From Fervidobacterium changbaicum (GTDB lineage Bacteria; Thermotogota; Thermotogae; Thermotogales; Fervidobacteriaceae): a stretch of DNA of 64,000 nt. The notes under the pieces were generated by a model. It was not told the origin of the DNA and made no database searches. It saw only the letters and a list, made by a program, of their open reading frames with translations. The translations under genes and the position numbers were made by a program. The stretch is taken from assembly GCF_004117075.1 (NCBI RefSeq), contig NZ_CP026721.1:558001-622000 (forward strand), written 5' to 3'. Position 1 is the first letter of the stretch; the number at the start of each line of letters is the position of its first letter. This document shows positions 24,683 through 32,828 of the stretch, piece by piece.

Positions 24683-27274
24683 TTGAAAGCTATTCTCTTC
24701 TATATCGGATTATTCAGTGTCTTATTCTTTGAAATGTTCCAGAATGTAGTTTTTACATTAGACTTTACTCTTTACGGTCACAACTCTGCGGTTTGGGATT
24801 TGAAAATCGATAACGACAAGCTTTATTCAGTTGGTGCAGATGGAACACTAAAAGTGTGGAACAAAGAGCTCCTGCCACTACAGAGTATCACAACTCACGG
24901 TAGTTGGGCAAGGTGCGTTACCGTTAACGACAAATACGTTGCTGTAGGAGGCTATAAGCCTGATAACACGATCAAGATTTACGATAAACATACGATGAAG
25001 CTACTCCACACTCTGAAAGGGCACGCTGGCTCGGTCTTTTCTCTCAATTTTCATAACACCATGCTTATCTCGGCTGGTTCTGACAATACAATAATCATCT
25101 GGAAGGATTTCAAATTGTTCAAATCTCTTAAAATCCACGACGGATGGATTAGAAAAATTGTCGTCTTCGGTAACTACCTCATCTCAGGTGATGAGAACGG
25201 AAGAATCGCTTTTTCTTCACTCGAAGACTTCAATCTCAAGCAGTCCTTCGAATTTGGTTCACAGGTGCTATCACTTCACGCGTTTAAAAATGTTTTGTAT
25301 TCTGGGTTTTCTGATGGTTCAATGTACAGATTTCGTATAGAAAAGAACACAATAAGAGCTGAGAAGGTTTTATCTTTTCAATCCGCTGTTCAATCGATAG
25401 TTGATGATGGGAAATTTTTGTACGTATCAGTTGGAGGTAAAGTTATAGTTCTCAGCGGCGAGAAAAACATTCTAAAAGTAGTGAAAGATTTGGACGTTTC
25501 TGTTTCGGAGATCACAGCATTGCAGATAACTGACAACATGATATTTGCTTCGAACAGGGAAGGAGAAATACTCAAGTACTCAACTGACGGAAAATATATA
25601 AAAAAAGCTCCCAAGCATTTTTTGTCATCTGCGAAAATTCACGCAAACAAAGATACACTTGTTGCTGGTAGAGAAGATGGAACTATTGAAAGCTACAACG
25701 TATTCAGCGGTTTGATGAGGTGGAACTACAAGAATGACGGTAGTTTGAGATGTATCCTCGCACTGAATGAATCAGTTATCGTTGGAGATGCGCTTGGGAA
25801 ATTGCTTGTATTAAGAAATGGCAAAGTCGAAGGCTCCTTTAGCAACGAAGATGCGATTATAAGTTGTGTCCCTGACCTTTCAGGAAAGAACGTAATCTAC
25901 CTTGGCAGCCGTGGAAAGATCTTAACTTTGGAAAACATCAATGACAAATGGACACTGAAGACGATTTCGAAAATTCCAGAAGAATGGGCCACGTCAATAT
26001 ACGTTGATGGAGAAATCCTTTACTTTGGCACCAATATCGGTAATGTTTACGTGCTTGACAAAAAGAATTACCAAGCGAAATTGATAAAGTTTTATCCCAG
26101 CGCTGTTGTAAAGATCGCCAAAACTGGCAATCATATTTTTGTCTTCTATTTTGATGGGACATATGCTTTGTTTGATGGTAAGTCTTGGAACGTTCAAAGA
26201 AGTGACGTATTTCCTCTGTACAGCGGGTTGGTTGCAGATTCACAGATGTACTTAGGTGGTTCGAAATTGAGAATTGGCAACGACACTTTGGAATTCGAAG
26301 CCTTTGTAGTTGACCTTGCAAATTTACCGGGAACTCGTCACAGTTTCTTTGCAAGCTTATCAAACGGTGTTGTTCTTCAAATTGAAAATGGGAATGTAGT
26401 TCGAAGATTTTCAGGTCAATTAGGTGCAATTTCAACAATTTACGCAAATGGTGTGGTTGCTTGCGGTCATGAAGACGGAAAGGTGACATTGTGGACTTAC
26501 AATGTTAAGCAAAACACATTTCAGTTAACGATGGTCCTTGATGACCACATTGATTCAGTGAAGAGTGTTGCAAGCTACAAAAACTATGTAATATCTGCTT
26601 CGAACGATAGAACTATTAAGATATGGGATTTCAAAACCGGAAAGCTGGTCAATATGCTTATAGGTCATAGTGGTTATGTGTGGAGTATATTAGTAGTTGG
26701 TGATATACTTGTAAGTGGTGGGTGGGATGGAAAAGTCATCTTGTGGGATTTGAAGACCTTTCAAAAGCTGAAAACTTACGAATTCCCAAAACTTTCTTTC
26801 ACCGATATTTTTGCTCTGTCGGAAGAGGAGATATATTTAACAACACTGGAAGGTTTCGTTGTTAGGATTTACAAAGGTCAAACGAAGAAGGTTAAAATCT
26901 CCGAACAAACCTTATGGTCTATTGACAGTAACTACGTGGGCAATTTGGCATCATCTAAAGTCAGGATATACACTGCTGGTTGGGATGGCAGGGTGTATAT
27001 TCTCGATAAGGAACTAAAGAAAATTGGTGAATTCAGATGTCATAACTCGACTATATTTAAAGTCATACATTTTGACCAAAAACTTTTCACAGCTGGGACT
27101 GACAATCTGATTAAAGTATGGGACTTGACTGGAGATGAACCAAAAAATATTGGTGTTCATTCGAAATTCCGGCAGTCGATACTCTCCGTTGCACTTTCGA
27201 AAACGCTTGGAAAATTGATAACAACCGATGGTAAGAATCTAGTTTCTGTGGATTTGGGAGACATTCCTAAATAA
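24683..27274 (+). CDS. Exported WD40-repeat beta-propeller protein
   Basis: About 863 residues. An N-terminal hydrophobic stretch (KAILFYIGLFSVLFF) looks like a signal peptide or anchor. The rest is WD40-type repeats, clearest at both ends: GHNSAVWDLKI...DGTLKVWN, GHAGSVFSLNF...SDNTIIIW, DRTIKIWDFKTGKLV, GHSGYVWSI...DGKVILWD and TDNLIKVWD. The length would hold two propellers of about seven blades. No catalytic domain is seen, so a binding or scaffold role outside the membrane is likely. TTG at 24683 follows AAAGGAAGTGA; the frame extends to 24641 without a better start. Flanking genes give no function. Confidence 0.85.
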   Translation: MKAILFYIGLFSVLFFEMFQNVVFTLDFTLYGHNSAVWDLKIDNDKLYSVGADGTLKVWNKELLPLQSITTHGSWARCVTVNDKYVAVGGYKPDNTIKIYDKHTMKLLHTLKGHAGSVFSLNFHNTMLISAGSDNTIIIWKDFKLFKSLKIHDGWIRKIVVFGNYLISGDENGRIAFSSLEDFNLKQSFEFGSQVLSLHAFKNVLYSGFSDGSMYRFRIEKNTIRAEKVLSFQSAVQSIVDDGKFLYVSVGGKVIVLSGEKNILKVVKDLDVSVSEITALQITDNMIFASNREGEILKYSTDGKYIKKAPKHFLSSAKIHANKDTLVAGREDGTIESYNVFSGLMRWNYKNDGSLRCILALNESVIVGDALGKLLVLRNGKVEGSFSNEDAIISCVPDLSGKNVIYLGSRGKILTLENINDKWTLKTISKIPEEWATSIYVDGEILYFGTNIGNVYVLDKKNYQAKLIKFYPSAVVKIAKTGNHIFVFYFDGTYALFDGKSWNVQRSDVFPLYSGLVADSQMYLGGSKLRIGNDTLEFEAFVVDLANLPGTRHSFFASLSNGVVLQIENGNVVRRFSGQLGAISTIYANGVVACGHEDGKVTLWTYNVKQNTFQLTMVLDDHIDSVKSVASYKNYVISASNDRTIKIWDFKTGKLVNMLIGHSGYVWSILVVGDILVSGGWDGKVILWDLKTFQKLKTYEFPKLSFTDIFALSEEEIYLTTLEGFVVRIYKGQTKKVKISEQTLWSIDSNYVGNLASSKVRIYTAGWDGRVYILDKELKKIGEFRCHNSTIFKVIHFDQKLFTAGTDNLIKVWDLTGDEPKNIGVHSKFRQSILSVALSKTLGKLITTDGKNLVSVDLGDIPK

Positions 27275-27306
27275 AAACAAATAAAGTATGGGAGGTAAAG
27301 ACAGCT

Positions 27307-27843
27307 ATGGAAAGGACGATAACAACAGAGGTGATTTTCAACGGCATGTTGCTTACAGTACTGAGAGATGAAGTAGTTTTAGAAAACGGTGCGATGAGTA
27401 TTCGCGAACATGTTCTTCATCCCGGTGCGGTCGCGGTGGTTCCTGTAACAAGCGATGGAAAAGTTATTCTTGTTGAGCAATATCGGTATCCGATAAAGCA
27501 AAAGCTCTTGGAAATTCCCGCTGGAAAATTTGACAAACCAGGTGAAGATGTATTAGAATGCGCTAAGCGCGAGCTGGCAGAGGAGACTGGATATACGGCA
27601 AGAAAGTACACGTATTTGGGTTATATTTACACGACACCTGGTTTTTCAAACGAAATCATTCATCTTTACCTTGCACAAGACCTGGTTCCCGGAGATTCGA
27701 ATCCAGACGAAGACGAAATTCTTGAAGTTCGAATTGAGGATTTGGAAGAGGTCGTGAAGAAATGTATAAATGGGGAGATAACGGATGCAAAAACAGTAGC
27801 TGGAGTACTGAGAGCATACTTCAAGTTAAGAGGTGAAAAGTGA
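27307..27843 (+). CDS. NUDIX hydrolase, ADP-ribose pyrophosphatase type
   Basis: 178-residue NUDIX protein; the NUDIX box spans about residues 78-102 with the catalytic core RELAEETGY. The N-terminal HPGAVAVVPV...ILVEQYRYP and the downstream TTPGFSNEIIHLYLA follow the NudF/ADP-ribose pyrophosphatase pattern, which hydrolyses ADP-ribose to AMP and ribose-5-phosphate. GGAGGTAAAGACAGCT precedes the ATG. Its stop overlaps the next start (TGATG). Confidence 0.9.
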   Translation: MERTITTEVIFNGMLLTVLRDEVVLENGAMSIREHVLHPGAVAVVPVTSDGKVILVEQYRYPIKQKLLEIPAGKFDKPGEDVLECAKRELAEETGYTARKYTYLGYIYTTPGFSNEIIHLYLAQDLVPGDSNPDEDEILEVRIEDLEEVVKKCINGEITDAKTVAGVLRAYFKLRGEK

Positions 27844-29150
27844 TGGTAAGAGTTGTTGTAAACGGTGAAGAGAAACTTTTCAGCGCACAGGATTTTGAGA
27901 ATTTTGGTACACTTTTGAAAGTTCTCTTGTCGGAAGGTCAAGTTCTAAAGAGCCTAAAAATCAACGGTAAAGAAATACCTGTTGCTTATGTGGAAGAACT
28001 CAAAAGCGCAAGATTGGATGAAGAATTGTTAATAGAAGTCGAAACGCAAGATGCGGTTTCTTTTTTGGAAGATACACTTCTAGATGTGTTAGGTTACATC
28101 CAGCATGTTAAAGAACTTCTGCCACAAGTAGCAAGTAACATAAGAAAAGGAAGAGAAGAAGGTTGGAAAGCAATAGAGGACCTTTCTGAGGGTTTATCAT
28201 CAATCGAAAATCTAAGGAGTTCGACAGTTCAAATTACAAAGCTGAATGAAACAGAATTACTACTCTCGACAGAAAGAGCAGACGTTTCAAATATTCGCAG
28301 AGAAATGGAGGAAGCACGTGATAAAAATGATGCTTCTGAAGCTTCTAACATTGTAGAAAACAAAATTCCCATTGTTTTGGATTACTATATAGAGTATTTT
28401 TCAAAAGTGCTGAAGGCACTCTTAAAAGCTAGACTTCTAGATGCGTTAAGTTACATCCAGCATGTTAAAGAACTTCTGCCACAAGTAGCAAGTAACATAA
28501 GAAAAGGAAGCGAGGCTGGTTGGAAAGAAATAAAAGACCTTTCTGAGCATTTATCAGTATTCGAAAATCTAAGGAGTTCGACAGTTCAAATTACAAAGCT
28601 GAATGAAACAGAATTGGCACTCTCATTAGAAAGAACAGAAGTCTCGAATATTCTCAGAGAAATGCTTGAAGCTCTTGGTAAAAAAGATGCATTTGAAATT
28701 TCTGATATCGTAGAGAATAGAATGCCAGTTGTTTTGGATTTCTATATAGAGTATTTTTCAAAAGTGCTGAAGGCACTCTTAAAAGCTAGACTTCTAGATG
28801 CGTTAAGTTACATCCAGCATGTTAAAGAACTTCTGCCACAAGTAGCAAGTAGCATAATAACAGGAAGCGAAGCTGGTTGGAAAGCGATAAAAGACCTTTC
28901 GGAAGGTTTAGCGGCGATCGAAAACCTCCGGGGCTCAACGGTCCAAATAACGAAGCTCAACGAAACAGAATTAGCTCTTTCAACGGAAAGAACAGAAGTA
29001 TCGAATATTCTCAGAGAACTTTTGGAAGCACTCGATAAAAGGGACGCATTTGAAATCTCTGATATTGTAGAGAACAAAATCCCCATTGTTTTAGATTACT
29101 ACATAGAGTATTTCTCAAAAGTATTGGAGGCAATAGGGAAAGTAAACTAA
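27843..29150 (+). CDS. Hypothetical protein: N-terminal domain plus three tandem 119-residue repeats
   Basis: 435 residues: a 78-residue N-terminal domain (MVRVVVNGEEKLFS, probably a small beta-rich fold) followed by three units of exactly 119 residues that end at the stop codon. Each unit runs from LLD(V/A)L(G/S)YIQHVKELLPQ through STVQITKLNETEL to PIVLDYYIEYFSKVL and looks all-helical. I do not recognise the family. It follows the NUDIX gene with a TGATG overlap and precedes fliS by 33 nt, so a motility link is possible but unproven. Confidence 0.85.
   Translation: MVRVVVNGEEKLFSAQDFENFGTLLKVLLSEGQVLKSLKINGKEIPVAYVEELKSARLDEELLIEVETQDAVSFLEDTLLDVLGYIQHVKELLPQVASNIRKGREEGWKAIEDLSEGLSSIENLRSSTVQITKLNETELLLSTERADVSNIRREMEEARDKNDASEASNIVENKIPIVLDYYIEYFSKVLKALLKARLLDALSYIQHVKELLPQVASNIRKGSEAGWKEIKDLSEHLSVFENLRSSTVQITKLNETELALSLERTEVSNILREMLEALGKKDAFEISDIVENRMPVVLDFYIEYFSKVLKALLKARLLDALSYIQHVKELLPQVASSIITGSEAGWKAIKDLSEGLAAIENLRGSTVQITKLNETELALSTERTEVSNILRELLEALDKRDAFEISDIVENKIPIVLDYYIEYFSKVLEAIGKVN
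28077..28433 (+). repeat. Intragenic tandem repeat, unit 1 (357 bp)
   Basis: First of three in-frame 357-bp units (119 codons), the most divergent in protein sequence in its second half (ADVSNIRREMEEARDKNDASEASNIV). Its first ~75 bp and a block in the middle match unit 2 almost base for base. Confidence 0.95.
28434..28790 (+). repeat. Intragenic tandem repeat, unit 2 (357 bp)
   Basis: Second unit, same length and phase. The block across the unit 1/unit 2 junction (28397-28505) matches the block across the unit 2/unit 3 junction (28754-28862) almost base for base, a sign of recent duplication or gene conversion. Confidence 0.95.
28791..29147 (+). repeat. Intragenic tandem repeat, unit 3 (357 bp)
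   Basis: Third unit, ending at the base before the TAA stop. Its start matches unit 2 at DNA level, but the middle (about 28920-28990) encodes nearly the same peptide (STVQITKLNETELALS) with many different synonymous codons. Confidence 0.95.
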
Positions 29151-29183
29151 TTCTCAATACGTTTTTTGAAGGAGGTATCCTGA

Positions 29184-29591
29184 ATGGATTACATGGAACA
29201 AATGGTTTTAACCGCAAGTCCTGCAAAACTTATCGAGTTGCTTTTACAAAAAGCAATAAGCGTAATTGATGAAGCAAAGAACTTCATAGACTCAAAAGAC
29301 TACAACAACGCAAATGCCAAGATCGTCAGGGCGCAGGATATAATTATGGAACTCAATCTCTCGCTTGATATGGAAAAAGGTGGAGAGATAGCCAAGAACT
29401 TGAGAGCACTTTACAACTATATGTACAGAACACTTGTTGAAGCCAACATCAAAAAAGATAAGAAAATGCTCGATGATGTCAAAGTCTTGCTTGAAGACCT
29501 ACTTTCAACCTGGCGAGAAGCTATGAAACTGGCCGGAAGTACTGCCAGCCAAATAGATGTCAATAAACCAAAGATAAACCTCACATATTAA
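29184..29591 (+). CDS. fliS: Flagellar export chaperone FliS
   Basis: 135-residue helical protein matching FliS, which binds flagellin in the cytoplasm and prevents early polymerisation. Seen: the MVLTASPAKLIELLLQKAI start, the ANAKIVRAQDIIMELNLSLD segment and YNYMYRTLVEANIKKD, all family landmarks. A strong GAAGGAGGTATCC ribosome site lies upstream. The usual neighbour fliD is absent here. Confidence 0.95.
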   Translation: MDYMEQMVLTASPAKLIELLLQKAISVIDEAKNFIDSKDYNNANAKIVRAQDIIMELNLSLDMEKGGEIAKNLRALYNYMYRTLVEANIKKDKKMLDDVKVLLEDLLSTWREAMKLAGSTASQIDVNKPKINLTY

Positions 29592-29628
29592 CCATTTTTG
29601 AAAAACCATAAAGAGAAAGGTGTGTCGA

Positions 29629-29841
29629 ATGAAAATCTCGTACATCATTTCGAATGTACTTTTTATTGCTTTTGTTGTCAGTCTGCTGGTAGCCATAATA
29701 TTTTTCGAAATAGGGCTAAGGGCTTTCAGAAAACAGAGCGAAAGGAAGTCAAAAGAGAGCAATTCGCTAGGTTTTAGATGGCTTTTATACGCAGGAGTAT
29801 TGCTCCTGTTATCTATTGTTTTTTCGTTGATAAAGTTTTAA
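29629..29841 (+). CDS. Small two-helix membrane protein, hypothetical
   Basis: 70 residues with two hydrophobic segments (SNVLFIAFVVSLLVAIIFF and WLLYAGVLLLLSIVFSLI) joined by a basic loop (RKQSERKSKESN), suggesting a hairpin in the membrane with the loop inside. ATG at 29629 follows AAAGGTGTG. It lies between fliS and cheW. No family recognised. Confidence 0.7.
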   Translation: MKISYIISNVLFIAFVVSLLVAIIFFEIGLRAFRKQSERKSKESNSLGFRWLLYAGVLLLLSIVFSLIKF

Positions 29842-29851
29842 GAATCCTTTG

Positions 29852-29880
29852 TTGGTGTTCACTGAAAGATGTAGTATAAT
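29852..29880 (+). promoter_or_regulatory. Promoter for cheW
   Basis: TTGGTG (29852-29857), 17-bp spacer, TATAAT (29875-29880), ending 37 bp before the cheW start codon. Confidence 0.6.
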
Positions 29881-29917
29881 AGATATACGACCAGAAAAAT
29901 GAGTTGGGGGTGAGTTT

Positions 29918-30373
29918 ATGGAACTCAAGTTCCTCACTTTTTATTTAGGTGAAGAAGTGTTCGCAATCAACATTATGAAGGTTGAACGTGTTAAGGAGTA
30001 CGAAAAGACTACGAAAATACCGAACATTGCAGATTACGTTGAAGGAATAATAAATTTAATGGGCGAAATTGTTCCTATAATCAATCTAAGGAAGAAGTTT
30101 TTGATGGAGGATTTTGAAAACAAGGAGAAATCGAAAATTATAGTAGTTAAGCTTGAAAATGGTAAGAAGGTTGGCTTCCTAGTGGATGATGTGAGGGAAG
30201 TTCTAACCGTTACCGAAGATACGATAGATGAACCTCCAGCACATGTGGCAGGAATGGCAAATGCAAAATTCATCTCAGGTGTCATCAAATTGGAAAATGA
30301 AATGGTACTAACTCTCGAAGTTGATAATCTGCTAACTAGCGAAGAAAAGATTGCCTTGGCAAACATAGGCTGA
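29918..30373 (+). CDS. cheW: Chemotaxis coupling protein CheW
   Basis: 151 residues, a single CheW domain that links chemoreceptors to the CheA kinase. Family landmarks: FYLGEEVFAINIMKVERVKEYEKTTKIPN, VEGIINLMGEIVPIINLRKKF, KIIVVKLENGKKVGFLVDDVREVL and FISGVIKLENEMVLTLEVDNLL. GGGGGTGAG precedes the ATG. It has its own promoter and is followed by a tRNA gene. Confidence 0.95.
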   Translation: MELKFLTFYLGEEVFAINIMKVERVKEYEKTTKIPNIADYVEGIINLMGEIVPIINLRKKFLMEDFENKEKSKIIVVKLENGKKVGFLVDDVREVLTVTEDTIDEPPAHVAGMANAKFISGVIKLENEMVLTLEVDNLLTSEEKIALANIG

Positions 30374-30414
30374 CAAAACCTTGTTGAAAGCAGTAGAGTA
30401 TTTCAACCGGGGAC

Positions 30415-30442
30415 TTGCAAAAATCCGAAGTTATGATAAAAT
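30415..30442 (+). promoter_or_regulatory. Promoter for tRNA-Val
   Basis: TTGCAA (30415-30420), 16-bp spacer and TAAAAT (30437-30442), 26 bp before the mature tRNA 5' end. Confidence 0.55.
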
Positions 30443-30468
30443 CTATGTTGCGCTTAGCAATTACAAGT

Positions 30469-30543
30469 GGGTGTGTAGCTCAGTGGAAGAGCACTTCCCT
30501 CACGAGGAAGGGGTCGTAGGTTCAATTCCTACCACACCCACCA
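30469..30543 (+). tRNA. tRNA-Val, anticodon CAC
   Basis: 75 nt with encoded CCA. The acceptor stem GGGTGTG pairs with CACACCC; the D-arm contains AGCTCAGTGGAAGAGC; the anticodon stem CTTCC/GGAAG encloses loop CTCACGA with anticodon CAC, reading GUG valine codons; the T-arm is GTAGGTTCAATTCCTAC. All arms pair well. Confidence 0.96.
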
Positions 30544-30574
30544 AAAAGAGCGGCTAAAAGAGCCGCTCTTTTTT
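30543..30574 (+). terminator. Intrinsic terminator after tRNA-Val, probably bidirectional
   Basis: AAAAAGAGCGGCT and AGCCGCTCTTTTT form a 13-bp stem around an AAAAG loop. The A-run and T-run on either side would let it also serve the convergent minus-strand operon that ends at 30582. Confidence 0.92.
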
Positions 30575-30581
30575 CTTATTT

Positions 30582-31850
30582 TCATTTCTTGTTTGTCCAA
30601 ACAAGCCAAAGACTTCTCATTACAGAGAAAAGCAGATATATGACCAAAGTAACAAGCACAGTTGTAATTTCCCTGTAAAACACAGTGTATATGGGCGTTT
30701 TAACATGACAGAACGAATTGAATATCGATATAAACCCAAATGTACCGAAAAATGTTAAAACTCCGCTTATGAATTCATTCTCAACATCGTTTGCAATAAA
30801 AAACATCGGTAGGAAGAAAAGTTCCTTGAACCTTGGTCGTATAATAAATATGTTTTCAAGAGTTAATCTTATTTTTTCTTCGAAATCAAGCACGTATCCG
30901 TAATTCCCACTACGCATAAGCATATAGGTTATAGCCACTGCGCCAAGTACGCCCGCTGTTATAACATGCCATCGTTTTATACTATGTTTCTGGTACATGT
31001 TTCTAAATATGAGAAGACCAACGATTAGCGGCAAAGTGACTAAAGAGATTTTAACCCCCCGATAGACTTCCAAATCGTTCAAATATTCGTACGAATATAG
31101 TGAAAAGTTGGTGAGCAGTCCTAATACGAAAATATTAGCAACCTTCGTGAACTTGTTGTTGGATGCAAAGTACGCGGCCAATGTACCTAAAATGCTCATA
31201 ACGGAAACAAACAACCAGTAATTGTTGAAAAAGGCAAAAGCAAGTATACTGAACGGTGCTTGTAAGCCAACGTAGATTCCAAGCAACACTCCGAAGACTT
31301 TCGAATTCCAACTGGTATTATCCGGACTAGGAACTTCCGAGGAAACCTGGAAAAAGTCTTTGAACGATTTTAATGCCTCGTCAACAACTTTCGATCTTGG
31401 TAAGACTATGACCTCAATACTTCTTTCCACCACCGCACGCCAGAGACGTTTGAAAAGCGAGAACGAATCGTATCTTGGTAACTCTTTCGGTTTCACATAA
31501 TGTACTTTCACTATTTTCTTGTAACCAGTAATCTTGTAGAAAGCTCGGACAAAATTGGGGTCTCCATAAAACTCCATTATTCCAACATACCGTTCGCCTA
31601 TCTTTTTGTAAAATTCTTCAGGTTTTTCTTCGACCCCTTCCAAAGGTATCACGAGTCTCACATCGTCGTTAATCTTCTCATGACCTGTGTAAAACAGTAT
31701 CGAAGGATCATCGGTGAAAAAAACGGAAACAGTCAAATTATTCTTATCGTTTGGTATTCTAAGAAGTACGAGAACTGAAACCAAGAGTGCGAAAACGGTG
31801 AGAACTATGTTGATATATTTCTCGTTCCTCGGAAAGAGGGGAAGCTTCAA
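30582..31850 (-). CDS. DUF5693 family membrane protein
   Basis: 422 residues. One N-terminal helix (IVLTVFALLVSVLVLL) is followed by an extracytoplasmic domain of about 150 residues and then roughly seven or eight hydrophobic segments. The stretch MRSGNYG...EEKIRLTLENIFIIRPRFKELFF matches the RTGN...RxxL...VRPRTKE pattern I recall from DUF5693 proteins of Firmicutes. Function unknown; last gene of the long minus-strand run. Confidence 0.75.
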   Translation of the reverse strand: MKLPLFPRNEKYINIVLTVFALLVSVLVLLRIPNDKNNLTVSVFFTDDPSILFYTGHEKINDDVRLVIPLEGVEEKPEEFYKKIGERYVGIMEFYGDPNFVRAFYKITGYKKIVKVHYVKPKELPRYDSFSLFKRLWRAVVERSIEVIVLPRSKVVDEALKSFKDFFQVSSEVPSPDNTSWNSKVFGVLLGIYVGLQAPFSILAFAFFNNYWLFVSVMSILGTLAAYFASNNKFTKVANIFVLGLLTNFSLYSYEYLNDLEVYRGVKISLVTLPLIVGLLIFRNMYQKHSIKRWHVITAGVLGAVAITYMLMRSGNYGYVLDFEEKIRLTLENIFIIRPRFKELFFLPMFFIANDVENEFISGVLTFFGTFGFISIFNSFCHVKTPIYTVFYREITTVLVTLVIYLLFSVMRSLWLVWTNKK

Positions 31851-31852
31851 AA

Positions 31853-32803
31853 TTAATCACCTTCCGCTTCTAAGAGTTTCAAAACAAGCTTTAAATCCTG
31901 GCTCAGACTAGCTTCAAACCTGTAATGCTTCCCATGGAAATCAAAAGACATAGACTTGCAATGCAAAAAATGTCTTTTCAAGTTGTACTTTTTTGAAAAG
32001 GCTCTGTTCAGCCTAAAATCACCGTAGTCGTTGTCACAAACTATCGGGAATCCTTTTGCTGCTAGGTGTTTACGAATTTGATGCTTCCTCCCAGTTTCTA
32101 TGCTCACGTCAAGCAATGTCAAACTTATATCTTTCCCGTCAAGTTTTGTTCTAAATTTCCGAACGGGTTTTATATGTGTTATTGCTTCCTGACCGTCAAC
32201 AGGTATGTCTATTCTCTCCATTCTTGGGGAACCGAAAGCTAAAGCAACGTAGTTCTTTTCCACATCGCGTGAAGAAATTTTCTCGCTGAGTTCCCTTGCG
32301 ACTTGTCTATTTTTCGCAACGATCAGAACACCTGATGTCTCCTTGTCGAGTCTGTGCACAAGAAAAGGTTCAAATCCCTTCTGTGAACCATAGTACTTTA
32401 ACCCTTCTATAAGCGACGGTTTATTAATGTTTTTCCCCGGATGAACAGAGATACCAGCTGGTTTGTTAACGACTAGGATATCTTCATCTTCAAAAAGGAT
32501 ATCCAAGCTAATCTTTGCAGGTTTTATTTCTTTATATTCGCGAGTGTATTTCGAGAGGTCTTCATTTCTAACTTCAACCCTATCGCCAATTTCTAATTTC
32601 GCAGATGGTTCTTTAACACGCTTTTCGTTAAGATATACTTTCCCTGTTCTTATCAGTTTGTATATTACACTGAGCGGAACATTTTTCAAAGCATTTCTCA
32701 AAAACTTATCGATCCTTGAGAAGTAATTATCCTGGTCAACTATCCAAGAACTTTGCACTGTATTTTTCAAAGAATTTTCCTTGCTTTGAGGTGTTTTATC
32801 CAT
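31853..32803 (-). CDS. RluA-family 23S rRNA pseudouridine synthase (RluC/RluD-like)
   Basis: 316 residues: an N-terminal S4 RNA-binding domain (about 28-90) and the RluA catalytic domain with HRLDKETSGVL (catalytic Asp), then THIKPVRKF, ETGRKHQIRKHLA and the C-terminal HFLHCKSMSF. It isomerises specific uridines in rRNA; which ones cannot be read from sequence. It follows the nucleosidase gene by 25 nt. Confidence 0.93.
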   Translation of the reverse strand: MDKTPQSKENSLKNTVQSSWIVDQDNYFSRIDKFLRNALKNVPLSVIYKLIRTGKVYLNEKRVKEPSAKLEIGDRVEVRNEDLSKYTREYKEIKPAKISLDILFEDEDILVVNKPAGISVHPGKNINKPSLIEGLKYYGSQKGFEPFLVHRLDKETSGVLIVAKNRQVARELSEKISSRDVEKNYVALAFGSPRMERIDIPVDGQEAITHIKPVRKFRTKLDGKDISLTLLDVSIETGRKHQIRKHLAAKGFPIVCDNDYGDFRLNRAFSKKYNLKRHFLHCKSMSFDFHGKHYRFEASLSQDLKLVLKLLEAEGD

Positions 32804-32828
32804 GCTTCACACTTGCTCCTTCCCAGTT

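Noticed and set aside
25938-26489. 183-codon minus-strand open frame within the WD40 gene
   Set aside because: Basic, repetitive shadow of the coding strand without a ribosome site or family features.
28077-29147. Regular direct repeats considered as a CRISPR array or mobile repeat
   Set aside because: The 357-bp units are in frame, have no spacers and encode conserved protein; this is an internal gene triplication.
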